This document shows, piece by piece, positions 38,183 to 47,336 of a DNA stretch of 64,000 nucleotides. The notes beneath the pieces are model-generated. The model was not told where the DNA came from. It saw only the letters and a program-made list of their open reading frames with translations, and did not search any database. The position numbers and the translations under genes were made by a program. Source of the stretch: Candidatus Thiothrix putei (lineage in GTDB: Bacteria; Pseudomonadota; Gammaproteobacteria; Thiotrichales; Thiotrichaceae); the NCBI GenBank assembly GCA_029972225.1, contig CP124756.1, positions 2,462,001 to 2,526,000 on the forward strand, read 5' to 3'. The stretch's first letter is position 1; every line of letters begins with the position of its first letter.

Positions 38183-39538
38183 AATTACATTTTCAGCGTG
38201 AACCTTCCTTCATCTGAAAGAAAAAAGAAGTGTGGGCTGCCGTTTTCGGCGATAATAGAAGCGTCAAAACAACCATTAAGCCCACGCTATGAATTCTACC
38301 GAACGCGCCCTGATTGCACAACGCTGGAGTTTGCTGCAAATTGAAATACTACCTTGCTTCAATGATGCCTTTGGCACATTGACCCCCAAGCTTGAAAAAC
38401 TCATTCACGTACTGGAGCTGACGCGCATTGAAGATTTTGTGCGCTCTTTTCGTGATGGGTCTGGACGGCCAGCGACGGAGCGATCTTGGTTTGCCAATGC
38501 TTTTGTCGCCAAAAGCGTGCTCAATATTGTCAATACGCGAGCACTCATTGACCGGCTGCAAAACGATCGCTCCCTGCGACGCATCTGCGGGTTTCCCCTG
38601 ACCAAGAAACTGCCTTCCGAATCCACCTTTTCACGTGCCTTCGCTGAATTTGCTGAACAGCGTTTAGCGGAACGTGTGCATGAAACGTTGGTGAAAACGT
38701 ATTTGGGCGATGCGCTGATCGGCCACCTGTGTCGGGATTCAACAGCCATTGAGGCACGTGAACGGCCTGTTGCCGAGGAAAAGCCAAAGAAAAAACAAGG
38801 GCAAACACGGATTCAGCGCCAACGGGAACAGTCACTTCAGCAAGCACTCGATGAGATACCGGTTCAGTGTAACCGGGGGACGAAGAAGAATGCCCAAGGC
38901 TACAAGCACAGTTGGAACGGCTACAAACTGCATATCGATACCGCCGATTGTGGTGTCCCGATAGCAGCCATTCTGTCTTCCGCCTCGTTTCACGACAGCG
39001 GGGCAGCCATCCCACTCTCTCAAATCAGTGCCCAACGTGTCACCAGTCTCTACGACCTGATGGATGCAGCCTATTGCAGTGCTGATTTGCACGAATACAG
39101 CCGTCATCTGGGGCATGTCCCTCTGATTGATCACAATCCTCGCGGCGGACAGAAAGAAGCGTTTGAACCTGCTGATGCCGAGCGTTACAAAATTCGCAGC
39201 ACCGTAGAACGAACCAATGCCCGCCTGAAGGATGAATTTGGTGGTCGGAATGTGTGGGTGCAAGGTGCGCAAAAAGTTTACAGCCACTTGATGTTTGGGA
39301 TTTTGGTGTTGAGTGCTGATCAACTGATGCGTGTCTTGTTATAAAGCGACTGGGTTTGAAAAAACACGGGAAGACTGACTGAAAAACAGGAGCAGTCGCA
39401 TCGGTATGGGTGAAATTTAGCAAAAGTTACGGTAAAACTGAAAAAGCTCAGGTTTCGTTGGTCAAATTGAGTAAAAAATCGGCTGAATATGCGGCGTTCG
39501 GTCAATGCTGAAAATTGAGCAACTCAGTTTGTCGGATT
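38183..39538 (+). mobile_element. DDE-type insertion sequence (IS4/IS5 superfamily) in the SUMF1-like gene
   Basis: The element is placed between two TTGCAA repeats (38177-38182 and 39539-39544); removal of one restores the host frame S-D-L-Q-V-A-L-L. The ends share TTTTCAGC some bases inside, but a clean terminal repeat was not found, so the boundaries are approximate. Confidence 0.7.
38289..39344 (+). CDS. DDE transposase with IS4-type YREK motif
   Basis: 351 aa. An N-terminal region with ICGFPLTKKLPSESTFSRAF is like the DUF772 helical domain of IS5/IS1182-like transposases. The catalytic residues are visible in LCRDSTAIEARERP (Asp), YDLMDAAYCSADL (Asp) and YKIRSTVERTNARLK, which fits Y-(2)-R-(3)-E-(6)-K. 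A lysine-rich stretch (EKPKKKQGQTR) lies between. The frame is intact, so the element may be active. I leave the exact IS family open. Confidence 0.85.
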   Translation: MNSTERALIAQRWSLLQIEILPCFNDAFGTLTPKLEKLIHVLELTRIEDFVRSFRDGSGRPATERSWFANAFVAKSVLNIVNTRALIDRLQNDRSLRRICGFPLTKKLPSESTFSRAFAEFAEQRLAERVHETLVKTYLGDALIGHLCRDSTAIEARERPVAEEKPKKKQGQTRIQRQREQSLQQALDEIPVQCNRGTKKNAQGYKHSWNGYKLHIDTADCGVPIAAILSSASFHDSGAAIPLSQISAQRVTSLYDLMDAAYCSADLHEYSRHLGHVPLIDHNPRGGQKEAFEPADAERYKIRSTVERTNARLKDEFGGRNVWVQGAQKVYSHLMFGILVLSADQLMRVLL

Positions 39539-40412
39539 TTGCAAGTCGCTCAATAGATAACTTTTAAATCGCTCTAAAAAGATATGAATATCATCCCAAC
39601 TCACACGCTCAACTGGATGCTCCAGACTGATCTGAAAACGTGCGGGATTACTACCCATCACTGCTACCCACAAATCCTGTGTGCAAGCAGTATCTGCCAG
39701 CCAAAATCCTTGCGTAAGCGTTACACGATGTTGCTCTTCATCGTTGAAACGGCTGGTTTCTGACTTTGGTGATCCCATCAAGAAACTTCCCGGATCAATC
39801 CAGCGGAAACGCTGATGCACTCCGTTGATAACCAAATCACCGTAACGACCCCATTGGTCTTGCCCCATTGTATTTGCCCAGCTTTTTTCCTGCTTTGGAA
39901 TAGCTTTATCCTTTACAAAGGATCGATCAATATCATCGCATAATTCACTGAATTGAGTACTAAAGCGTTCCACAAACTGCAACCCCATTTCCTGTTGCAA
40001 ACGCTGTAAAAACTCTCGCATTTTGGGCACATCACGCTGTAACCGAGCTAAACCCTGAATTTTAAATTGCAAGTTGGCAGCCTCCCCCAATATGGTACGC
40101 AAACGATCATCAAGCTTATGAAAAGCGATACCATCAGTATTATGGAAAGCATTCAGTTCTTCGTGCAGTTTGGGGAAGTAGTTCAACACGCCCATAAATT
40201 CGAGGCTGAGGGTGCGGAGTTTGGCGAGTTCTTGTTCGCGCTCGATGCGTTGCAGTTCGCTAAGGTAACCGGCGGGATTGTTGGTGAGGTTGTCAGTCAT
40301 GAGAAGCCCTGTGATGGAAAATTAGCAAGGCTTTATATAGCAGAATATGGGCAGAGAAAACAGGGGTTATGCCAAAGAATGAAATTCTCTCACCTCCTAC
40401 AACAACGCAACA

Positions 40413-40631
40413 TTAATGGAGGTCATGCAATTCCTCGCGTATCTCATCCGCTGTTAGCTGGAAAGGGGAAACCTTCGCCAACGACAATGCAGTGATGAAA
40501 TCAGCGCGGCTGATTCCGGCAATTTCCGCCGCTTTTTCCTGCGACACGCGCCGCAACTCATACCACTTGATGGCAGCGGCAAGGCGCATCTCTTCCACAA
40601 AGCCTGCGGGGTCTAGGTGCAGCACGGGCAA
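40413..40631 (-). CDS. UPF0175-family protein (probable antitoxin)
   Basis: About 72 aa with the UPF0175 core MRLAAAIKWYELRRVSQEKAAEIAGISRADFI. This family is often the antitoxin partner of PIN toxins. The start is taken as a TTG at 40631; no ATG is in frame at a suitable place. It lies 100 bases downstream of the broken PIN gene and 112 bases upstream of the SUMF1-like gene on the same strand. It may be an orphan or part of the PIN operon. Confidence 0.75.
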   Translation of the reverse strand: MPVLHLDPAGFVEEMRLAAAIKWYELRRVSQEKAAEIAGISRADFITALSLAKVSPFQLTADEIREELHDLH

Positions 40632-41332
40632 AACGGAATCTGGTATTTGAAGTCATGGAGCGCGTTCTCTAGTAATTTAGGTATTCTGACTATAGGCGCA
40701 AGCAAGGCAGGCATCAAGCCCGCCCCGTGTATCATGAACCAGAGAGCAAGCCATTTTCCTCCGCATACTGCCTGACAGTCAGTACCCGAATATTCTTGTA
40801 GGGATTCAGCACCAGCAAATCATTAGACATTATCTATAAAAAACTGAAATATATAAATAATAATTATCAATGGCAAGATACACAGCCAGAGTGTAAATTC
40901 CTGACAGTAATAATAGCCTAGAGTAGGGACTAACGGCATGGCGGAGTACAGTTTTAACGCATTGAAATCCAATGAAAAGGCATTTGTTGCCATGACCAGT
41001 CTCAACGTTAAGGAGTTTTTGGGTTTGCTCGAACGGTTCAGTGCAGCTTACCAAACTGACCTACACGCCCGGGGCAAACGTGTTGATGAGACGCGGGGTC
41101 GTTCTGATGGGAAACTGGCATTAATAGAAGACAAACTGTTTTTCATTCTGTTTTACCTGAAGACCTATCCTTTACAAGAAGTGCTGGCGTATTCATTTGA
41201 TCTTCCCCAAAGTGTGGCAAACCACTGGATACACCGCTTGTGTCCCGTATTACAAAGTGCATTGGATAACATGGGACATAAGCCCATTCGACTATCCTCA
41301 GAATTAATGGAACGGCTAGCAGAAGAAGGGCA

Positions 41333-42744
41333 GGGTGTGAACGGAAGTGATGCCCGGACACATTAAGCAGCGTTGCAGGCGGAGAAATTCTGCCAATAAT
41401 CATTCCATCCGCCATTCAGGCGAGTCACGCGAAGGGCGAGCATGGGATCGACATTCTCTGCTGCCCACCAAGCACCCGGCTTTTTCAGGTGTGCTTGTAC
41501 GACAAAGCGGTGAGCACTTTCAATTTCGCCGGAGCCGATAGGGCGTCCCTGCCGGATAGCCCCGGCATAATCCACTTGCTCACGTCGGTTATTGAGGTAG
41601 CGGTAAGCTTTCCTGACAGGAGCTTGCGCATCCACTGTGGCGGGAGCTTCCAGATGAGGCAACAGGGCTTCCAGTACCTTGGCAGAACGGTTGGCTTTCA
41701 ATTCCGCTTGCCGCTGCTCCAGCCATGCGTCGGTGTCAGAGGAGCAGGAGGGGGCGGCTTCCGCGAGGTATTCGCTCAAATGGTAAAAATCCACCAGATA
41801 AGCACCCTGACTGCCAAACCAGTGTTCTATCTGGTCGGCAATCCAGACCGCCCCGTCGCCCACGCCATGAATGTCGGTTGCCCGTCCAAAGCCTGCCTGA
41901 CAGGCACAATGGTACAGGTGTTGTCCGGCCTGTTCCGTGCCGCCGTTAAACGTTCCGCCATAAAACCGGCGGGTGCTCCCCAATTCGCGGGCAATGCACA
42001 GCTTTAATTCTTGCCAGTTCAGGGTTTTACCTTTGCGGCGGTCAGCCGCTTCCGGGGCGCTCGTGACAATGGGAACCATGCCGCCATCCATTTCCACCAG
42101 CACACAGGCTTTTCCCGTGCGCTCAGGCCGGGTCGTTTCCAGTACCGTATTGTCCAGCATCAGACGTCCATGACGTTCCGTTGTCTGCCGGATCGTTTCC
42201 GGGGGCAAGCTGATGCCATAATGTTCCTGAAGTTTTTCACTCACCTGCCGGAAAGGATGATCCGCCCCAAAATCCGTGACCACCCGTTGCAGCGGCGCGG
42301 ATACTCCCCGGCAACGCACCGCCGCACTGGCGGAAAAAGGCCGTTGCAGGCACGTACCTTGGCGAAACAACCGTTCGTTTACTTCAATCTGTCCGTAGGT
42401 ACTGTGCCAGTAGAGTTTTTTTGACCCATAGGACGCCAACCCGCTGTCTGTTGCCCTTGATCGGCGGCCGCTGCTTCATGCTGTTGTGCCCAGCCGGATA
42501 GCGCATCGTGCCCCAGTTGGCGCAGGGTTTCGATGATCTGCCGTTCTGCTTCATCGGCGCGTTTCAAGTCGTCACTGCTGGATTCCATAATGGTTAGGAT
42601 CGATTCAATCCGTTCCTGAAGTGCGGGATGACGGGCAAGGCGTTGGGCGAGCTGCGTTGGTTTGTCTAACATCGGGGGGACTCATTTAATGGTAATGGCA
42701 ATATTTACCGGATATTAGACCATGCATCACTTCCGGTCACACCC
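41333..42744 (-). mobile_element. ISKra4-family insertion sequence, copy 3 (a different subtype)
   Basis: 1412 bp with ends GGGTGTGAACGGAAGTGATG and the complement of GGGTGTGACCGGAAGTGATG. It is flanked by the 9-bp duplication agaagggca (41324-41332 and 42745-42753). Sequence and terminal repeats differ clearly from copies 1 and 2, but gene organisation and target length are the same. Confidence 0.9.
41363..42672 (-). CDS. ISKra4-family transposase (subtype 2), -1 frameshift at A7
   Basis: Frame one (42672-42379) starts MLDKPTQLAQRLARHPALQERIESI. The conserved protein continues in the -1 frame after CAA AAA AAC (seven A) as YGSKKLYWHSTYGQIEVNERLF, and runs to 41363. It contains VEMDGGMVPIV, IHGVGDGAVWIADQIE, YLVDFYHLSEYLAEA and GSGEIESAHRFVVQAHLKKPGAWW. 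A -1 slip would give a 436-aa protein. The heptamer A AAA AAC is a classic -1 slippery sequence. The frame is otherwise intact. Confidence 0.85.
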
Positions 42745-43681
42745 AGAAGGGCAACAGGAATTGATTATTGACGGAACAGAGCGGAGAATCCAGCGCCCCG
42801 TGGATAATGATGTCCAGCGCGAATACTATAGTGGTAAAAAAAAAGCCCATACGGTTAAAAACAATGTCATCGTTGGCTGTGCTGACAGACATATCAAATA
42901 CTTAGGGGATACTCACTCAGGCAAGAAGCATGACAAGAAAATTGCCGATGAGGAGCAGACCCAATTACCGGAGGGTTCTGTGATTTTACGTGATTTAGGC
43001 TTCAAGGGGGCTGACATGGGAAAAGGTGTCACCGTCATTGAGCCAAAAAAGAAGCCACGGAATAAATGTCTGACCCCACAAGAAAAAGAAGAAAACCGTC
43101 AAATTTCTGCCCGCAGGGTAGTCGTTGAACATATCATCAGTGGTATTAAACGCTGCCGATGCCTGAAAGATGTGTACCGTAATTTAAAAGATGACTTTGA
43201 TGACCAGATTATGGAAATTGCTTGCGGACTACACAACCTGAGAAACTCCATGCGAAATCCAATCTATTGAAAGTTTTAAAAACTTTTCGATAATTATTAT
43301 TTATAGATAATGTCTATTATCACTGGAGACGATCATATCCGCTTCAACCGACAAGGCGAGCGATAAAAACATATTGTCGTTTGCATCCCGACACTCAGTC
43401 GCGGTATGCGTGGGTTCAACAAGCTGAGCGATTGCACGGTATTCAGCAAAGAAATCTTCTCTCCGGCTCGCCTCTTTCCCGATGAAATAGCGGTCAAATT
43501 TCTTTCTGGCAACAACTGTTTGAAGTTCGGCGATAGTTTCCAACGAAATGAACAATGTGTGCGCTTGTTTGGCTTGGGCAAAGACCAAAGCAGGCAAGGA
43601 TTTGGCATTGATGACCGCCCCAATCAGAGAACTGGTATCAAAAATGAGTTTCTTTGTTGTGTGGGTCATGTGCGACTTTGA

Positions 43682-44119
43682 TTAATGACGACTGGCTTGT
43701 ATAGCTTCTAACGCCCGCTTTTCCGCGCGGTGTTGTTTGACTTCAGCATCTGCCATCGTAAGCAATTCGTCATCGGTCATCGCCTCAAGATCAGGGTGTA
43801 CCGCATGTTGCACAGCATCATCCAGCCACTGCTCAACCGATGCGATCCTGTTTACCTTGCGCCCTGTTTCGGCTTCGATTTTTTGAATGATTTTTTCACG
43901 CTCTGCCCACTCTTCAAGCTCATCCAGAATGGCAAGCGCATCCGTGACCGATTCGCCTTTGCCAATCGCAAACGGGACTTTCTTGGTAATAGCCACAAAA
44001 CGCAGTAAGTCAGCGAAAAGCTGAGCAGGGTTTACCCCACGATCACGAAACACCGAAAAAGCGGCCGCCTTCTCTGCGGCTGACAATTCAGCCAGTGGAC
44101 TGGGATTTACAGTGGTCAT
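43682..44119 (-). CDS. RelB-like protein, probable antitoxin of the PIN toxin
   Basis: 145 aa. The N-terminal part, FRDRGVNPAQLFADLLRFVAITKKVPF, follows the RelB/DinJ ribbon-helix-helix pattern in which a Pro-rich turn precedes a long helix ending near K-x-P-F. The rest is acidic and helical (ILDELEEWAEREKIIQKIEAE), suited to bind a basic toxin. It lies 12 bases upstream of the PIN gene on the same strand, so the two form an operon. The antitoxin role is inferred from position and N-terminal resemblance. Confidence 0.65.
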   Translation of the reverse strand: MTTVNPSPLAELSAAEKAAAFSVFRDRGVNPAQLFADLLRFVAITKKVPFAIGKGESVTDALAILDELEEWAEREKIIQKIEAETGRKVNRIASVEQWLDDAVQHAVHPDLEAMTDDELLTMADAEVKQHRAEKRALEAIQASRH

Positions 44120-44192
44120 GCGATTACCCTAAAAATTGGATGTAACTTCATTGTAGGGTGAAGGCAGGAAAAAGCAAGACGAGCGTCCTGTC

Positions 44193-44212
44193 CCTCCCCT
44201 GACAAGGGGAGG
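44193..44212. terminator. Hairpin downstream of the transglutaminase/DUF2126 gene
   Basis: An eight-base stem (CCTCCCCT with AGGGGAGG) lies 15 bases beyond the stop at 44227. There is no T run, so it is a weak terminator candidate. Confidence 0.4.
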
Positions 44213-44226
44213 TTAGGAGGGGTTTC

Positions 44227-46873
44227 TTACGACCGCCGTAAATCCAGAGTATACGGATAATCCGCATTCACCTCTTCCGGCGGCGGACTCATCGGCTGCG
44301 GTTTCGCCCCATGCTCATAGAACGCCCGCGTGGCTTCCGACAAGAACTTCGGCTCAATAACCCCCGGCGTATGTTCCTCACGGAAACGCGAGAAGCGCCG
44401 ACTTTCCGCCTCATACGCATTCACCGGGAAGATCTCGGAATTGCGCCCGCCCGGATGCGACACATGGTAAGTGCAACCACCCACCGAACGCCCATTCCAA
44501 GTATCAATGATGTCGAACACCAACGGCGCATGAATCCCAATCGTCGGATGCAACGCGGAAGGCGGCTGCCAAGCGCGGAACCGCACCCCCGCCACATATT
44601 CACCCTTCACGCCCGTAGCCTTCATCGGCACACGCCGCCCATTACACGCCACCACATAGCGCGAATCGGTCAAGCCATTGATTTTCACCTGCACCCGTTC
44701 CAGCGACGAATCCACAAACCGCGCCGTGCCTTGGCTACTCAATTCCTCGCCCAACACATTCCACGGCTCCAGCGCCGCCCGCAATTCCAGCTCAATGCCG
44801 CAATATTGCACGCGCCCATACACCGGGAAACGGAACTCATGGAACGGAGCCAACCATTCCAACTGAAACGGATACCCCGCCGCCTGCAAGTCCGCGCACA
44901 CGTCCTTCATGTCTTCCCACACGTAATGCGGCAACATGAAACGGTCGTGCAACGCTGTGCCCCAACGCACCAAACGATGCGCATACGGCGTATTCCAGAA
45001 ACGCACCATCAGGGTACGAATCAGCAACATCTGCACCAGCGACATCCGCGCATGAGGTGGCATTTCAAAGCCACGGAATTCCAGCAACCCTTGGCGACCG
45101 CTGAAAGAATCCGGCGAATACAGCTTGTCGATGCAGAACTCCGCCCGATGCGTATTCCCCGTAATATCGATCAGCAAGTTACGCAACAAACGGTCAACCA
45201 ACCACGGCTGATCATTGTGTCCGCTCGGCATTTGCTGGAACGCGATTTCCAGCTCATACAAACTCTCATCCCGCGCCTCATCGACCCGTGGCGCTTGGCT
45301 GGTCGGCCCAAGGAACATGCCAGAGAACAGATAAGACAGCGCCGGATGGTGCTGCCAAAACGTCAACAAACTGCGCAACACATCCGGCTGACGCAAGAAC
45401 GGGCTATCGCTCGGCGTAGCCGCACCCAGCGTGACGTGATTACCGCCGCCCGTGCCGGTATGACGCCCATCCAGCATGAATTTTTCCGCACCCAGCCGCG
45501 ACAACCGCGCCTCTTCGTACAGAATTTCAGTATTCTGAACCAATTCCTTCCACGTCGTTGCCGGATGAATATTCACCTCGATAACACCCGGATCAGGCGT
45601 AACCTTGAACGACTTCAAACGCGGATCAGACGGCGGCTCGTAGCCTTCCAACAACATCGGCATCTGCAATTCAGCGGCAGTGGTTTCAATGGTTGCCACC
45701 AAATCCAGATAATGCTCCAAGAAATGCAACGGCGGCAGGAACACATACAAACGCCCTTCCCGCGCCTGCACGCACAAGGTAGTGCGCGGCACTTCGCGCC
45801 ATTCCTTCACCATCGTCTTGGTTGCATCGGCGTGCTGCAAAGTCGGCTCAGGCGGCGCGACATACGCACTGTAACGCTGCTCCACTTCACCGTGGAAATC
45901 TGCCAACGCCGGGCGATCTTCAAACGGGCAAGGCTGCGCCTCGACTTCACGCTCGTCCTCAGCCGTCCACGCCAAACTATCCAACGGCAAACGGAAACCC
46001 ATCGGTGAATTGCCCGGAATCAAATACATTTCTTGGCGGCGGAATTCCCACGGCGCACTCGCCCAGCCCTTCTCCGCATCATCCCAACGCAACGGCAGCG
46101 CGTACCCCGTCGGCACATCCAAACCGCGCTGCAACGCCATCACTAAATCGTTACGGTGCTTACTATCCCGCAAATTCAGGGTCAACCAATCCACATTCGC
46201 AGGCTGATTCGCTTCTTTCCACAAATAATACAAACGGTCTTCGTAACCCGGCACAAGGTACTTTTTGTTCAACGCCAGCTTGGCGCAAACCGTTTCCGCA
46301 AACACTTTCGCGTGCGTATCGTTGTAGCCGTAATCCTTCTGATCATCCGCCACTAGCGCAGGGTCTTTCCACACCGGCACACCGTCCGGTCGCCAGAAAC
46401 AACCCAGTGCCCAACGCGGGAACGGTTCGCCCGGATACCACTTGCCCTGCCCAAATTGCAGCGCACTGCCCGGTGCAAATACCTTCTGCATCCGCCGCAA
46501 CAACACGCCCGCCCGTTCGCGCTTGTGTTCGCCCAACGCCGCCGTGTTCCACTCCGCCCCATCCATATCGTCGATGGAAACACTTGAACGGGTACTTCAT
46601 GGCATACTCTTCCACAAAGAAATCGAACGGGTCGATCGTCACCATATCGGCAACCACATCGACTTCCACGCTGAATTCCATCGTTTTTTCGGGGAACACC
46701 AAGCGTGCCAGCCAGTTACCGAACGGGTCTTGCTGCCAGTTGATGTAATGCTTTTCCGGCTTGATTTTCAAGGAATACGCCAGAATCGGCGTGCGTGAAT
46801 GCACCGCAGGGCGCAAACGCACCACATGCGGCGACAGGCTTACCGGGCGATCAAATTTGTAGCCGGTGTAATT
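44227..46873 (-). pseudogene. Transglutaminase/DUF2126 gene with a large internal deletion
   Basis: The N-terminal piece (about 46873-46590) reads [40 protein letters not shown] and [15 protein letters not shown], the transglutaminase-like N-terminal domain. It lacks its own start codon, and the preceding bases belong to the alpha-E remnant. After KYPFK the frame changes and jumps to the middle of DUF2126 ([20 protein letters not shown]). That part continues uninterrupted to 44227 ([47 protein letters not shown]). The transglutaminase core with its Cys-His-Asp site, and a few hundred residues in all, are missing compared with family members of about 1100 aa. The long C-terminal frame may still be translated but cannot have transglutaminase activity. 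Confidence 0.8.
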
Positions 46874-47336
46874 TCGCTCTGCAAATAATCCATCAAGGTA
46901 TGTACCTTTTCTGCCGGAATCGCGCCGACATCTTCACGTTTGGTGTGTTCTAACACCCGATACGCCATCGTCATCGCCATTTCGGGGTCGGGTAAATAGC
47001 GCATCCGGCGGCTCATGGCGGCGAGAAAGTAGCTGACCGAGCCGGGGAATACGTTGTCATTCATCAAAAAACGCATCACGCTTGCGCCTTCCACCCGCGA
47101 ATGTTGGTATCCGCAATCAGAAATTGCATGATATTGGCTTCATTACCACGTTCGTAATGTTCACTGAAAACCTTTTCAGCATTAAACAAGCGAATCAAGG
47201 TGAACCAGTTGATTTCCATGCGCCCCGGCAAATCCATCAGCAACGCGGTATGCACGTTGATCAGGCGGGCAGTTTTTTCGGCACGTTCTAAGTAACGCGC
47301 CATCCAGTAAACACGTTCAGCTACACGGGATAACAT
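46840..47336 (-). pseudogene. Alpha-E (DUF403) gene with internal deletion and truncated end
   Basis: Starts MLSRVAERVYWMARYLERAEKTARLINVH, the typical alpha-E N-terminus, as far as NEANIMQFLIADTN. The frame then breaks and resumes at GASVMRFLMNDNVFPGSVSYFL, which belongs much later in the family, so about 100 residues are missing. The end ([12 protein letters not shown]) runs directly into the transglutaminase domain without its own C-terminus. Alpha-E proteins accompany circularly permuted ATP-grasp ligases and transglutaminases in peptide-tagging systems. The start overlaps the ATP-grasp stop. Confidence 0.82.

Larger units (their letters stand above)
36605..40300 (-). pseudogene. SUMF1/FGE-fold protein with N-terminal coiled coil, split by two IS elements
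   Basis: Three pieces (40300-39539, 38176-37784 and 36646-36605) join in exact frame after removing a DDE-type IS (TTGCAA repeat) and IS630 copy C (TA). The rebuilt protein has 398 aa. The first ~150 residues are helical (LQRIEREQELAKLRTLSLEF). Then comes a formylglycine-generating-enzyme-type sulfatase-modifying domain: FRWIDPGSFLMGSPKSE, VSWDDIHIFLE, RLPTESEWEYACRA, MHGNVWEWCQDRYG, RGGSWYNKGLYCRSA and the end DVGFRLLIQ. In true FGE the RGGS motif carries two cysteines; here the first is Asn and only the second remains. Sulfatase maturation activity is therefore unlikely, and a C-type-lectin-fold binding role is more probable. It is the first gene of the operon. Confidence 0.85.
40938..43270 (+). 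pseudogene. IS5-family transposase (DDE_Tnp_4 type) split by ISKra4
   Basis: The N-terminal part (40938-41332) contains an HTH (LQEVLAYSFDLPQSVANHWI). The C-terminal part (42754-43270) is the DDE domain (ELIIDGTERRIQRPVDND, YYSGKKKAHTVKNNVIV, ILRDLGFKGADMG, VVVEHIISGIKRCRCL). Removing ISKra4 and one copy of the 9-bp duplicate agaagggca gives a continuous 303-aa transposase (E-E-G-Q-Q-E-L-I-I-D). It is inactive here. Confidence 0.88.
40825..43315 (+). mobile_element. IS5-family element interrupted by ISKra4 copy 3
   Basis: The terminal inverted repeats are AGACATTATCTATAAA (40825-40840) and its complement ending at 43315. They are flanked by att (40822-40824 and 43316-43318). Without the nested ISKra4 element it would be about 1.07 kb. 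It is inserted in a PIN toxin gene. Confidence 0.88.
40732..43669 (-). pseudogene. PIN-domain toxin gene split by an IS5-family element
   Basis: The N-terminal part (43669-43316) begins KKLIFDTSSLIGAVINAKSLP with the first catalytic Asp. It reaches ECRDANDNMFLSLALSVEADMIVSSDN, containing the later acidic residues. The C-terminal part (40824-40732) reads LLVLNPYKNIRVLTVRQYAEENGL. Removing the IS5 element with its att duplication gives a continuous 147-aa PIN protein, where S-S-D-N-D-L-L-V-L-N-P is the expected PIN-family sequence. As it stands, the toxin loses its last ~30 residues and gains a short foreign tail. The upstream gene (43682-44119) is the probable antitoxin. Confidence 0.88.

Noticed and set aside
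44311..46008. Long plus-strand open frame of 565 codons opposite the DUF2126 gene
   Set aside because: It is an antisense shadow; composition is Arg/His/Gln-rich, typical of reverse-strand reading, and the minus strand has clear family motifs throughout.
45822..46748. Plus-strand open frame of 308 codons rich in Pro, Ser and Asn
   Set aside because: Antisense to the transglutaminase/DUF2126 gene, low-complexity composition, no motifs.
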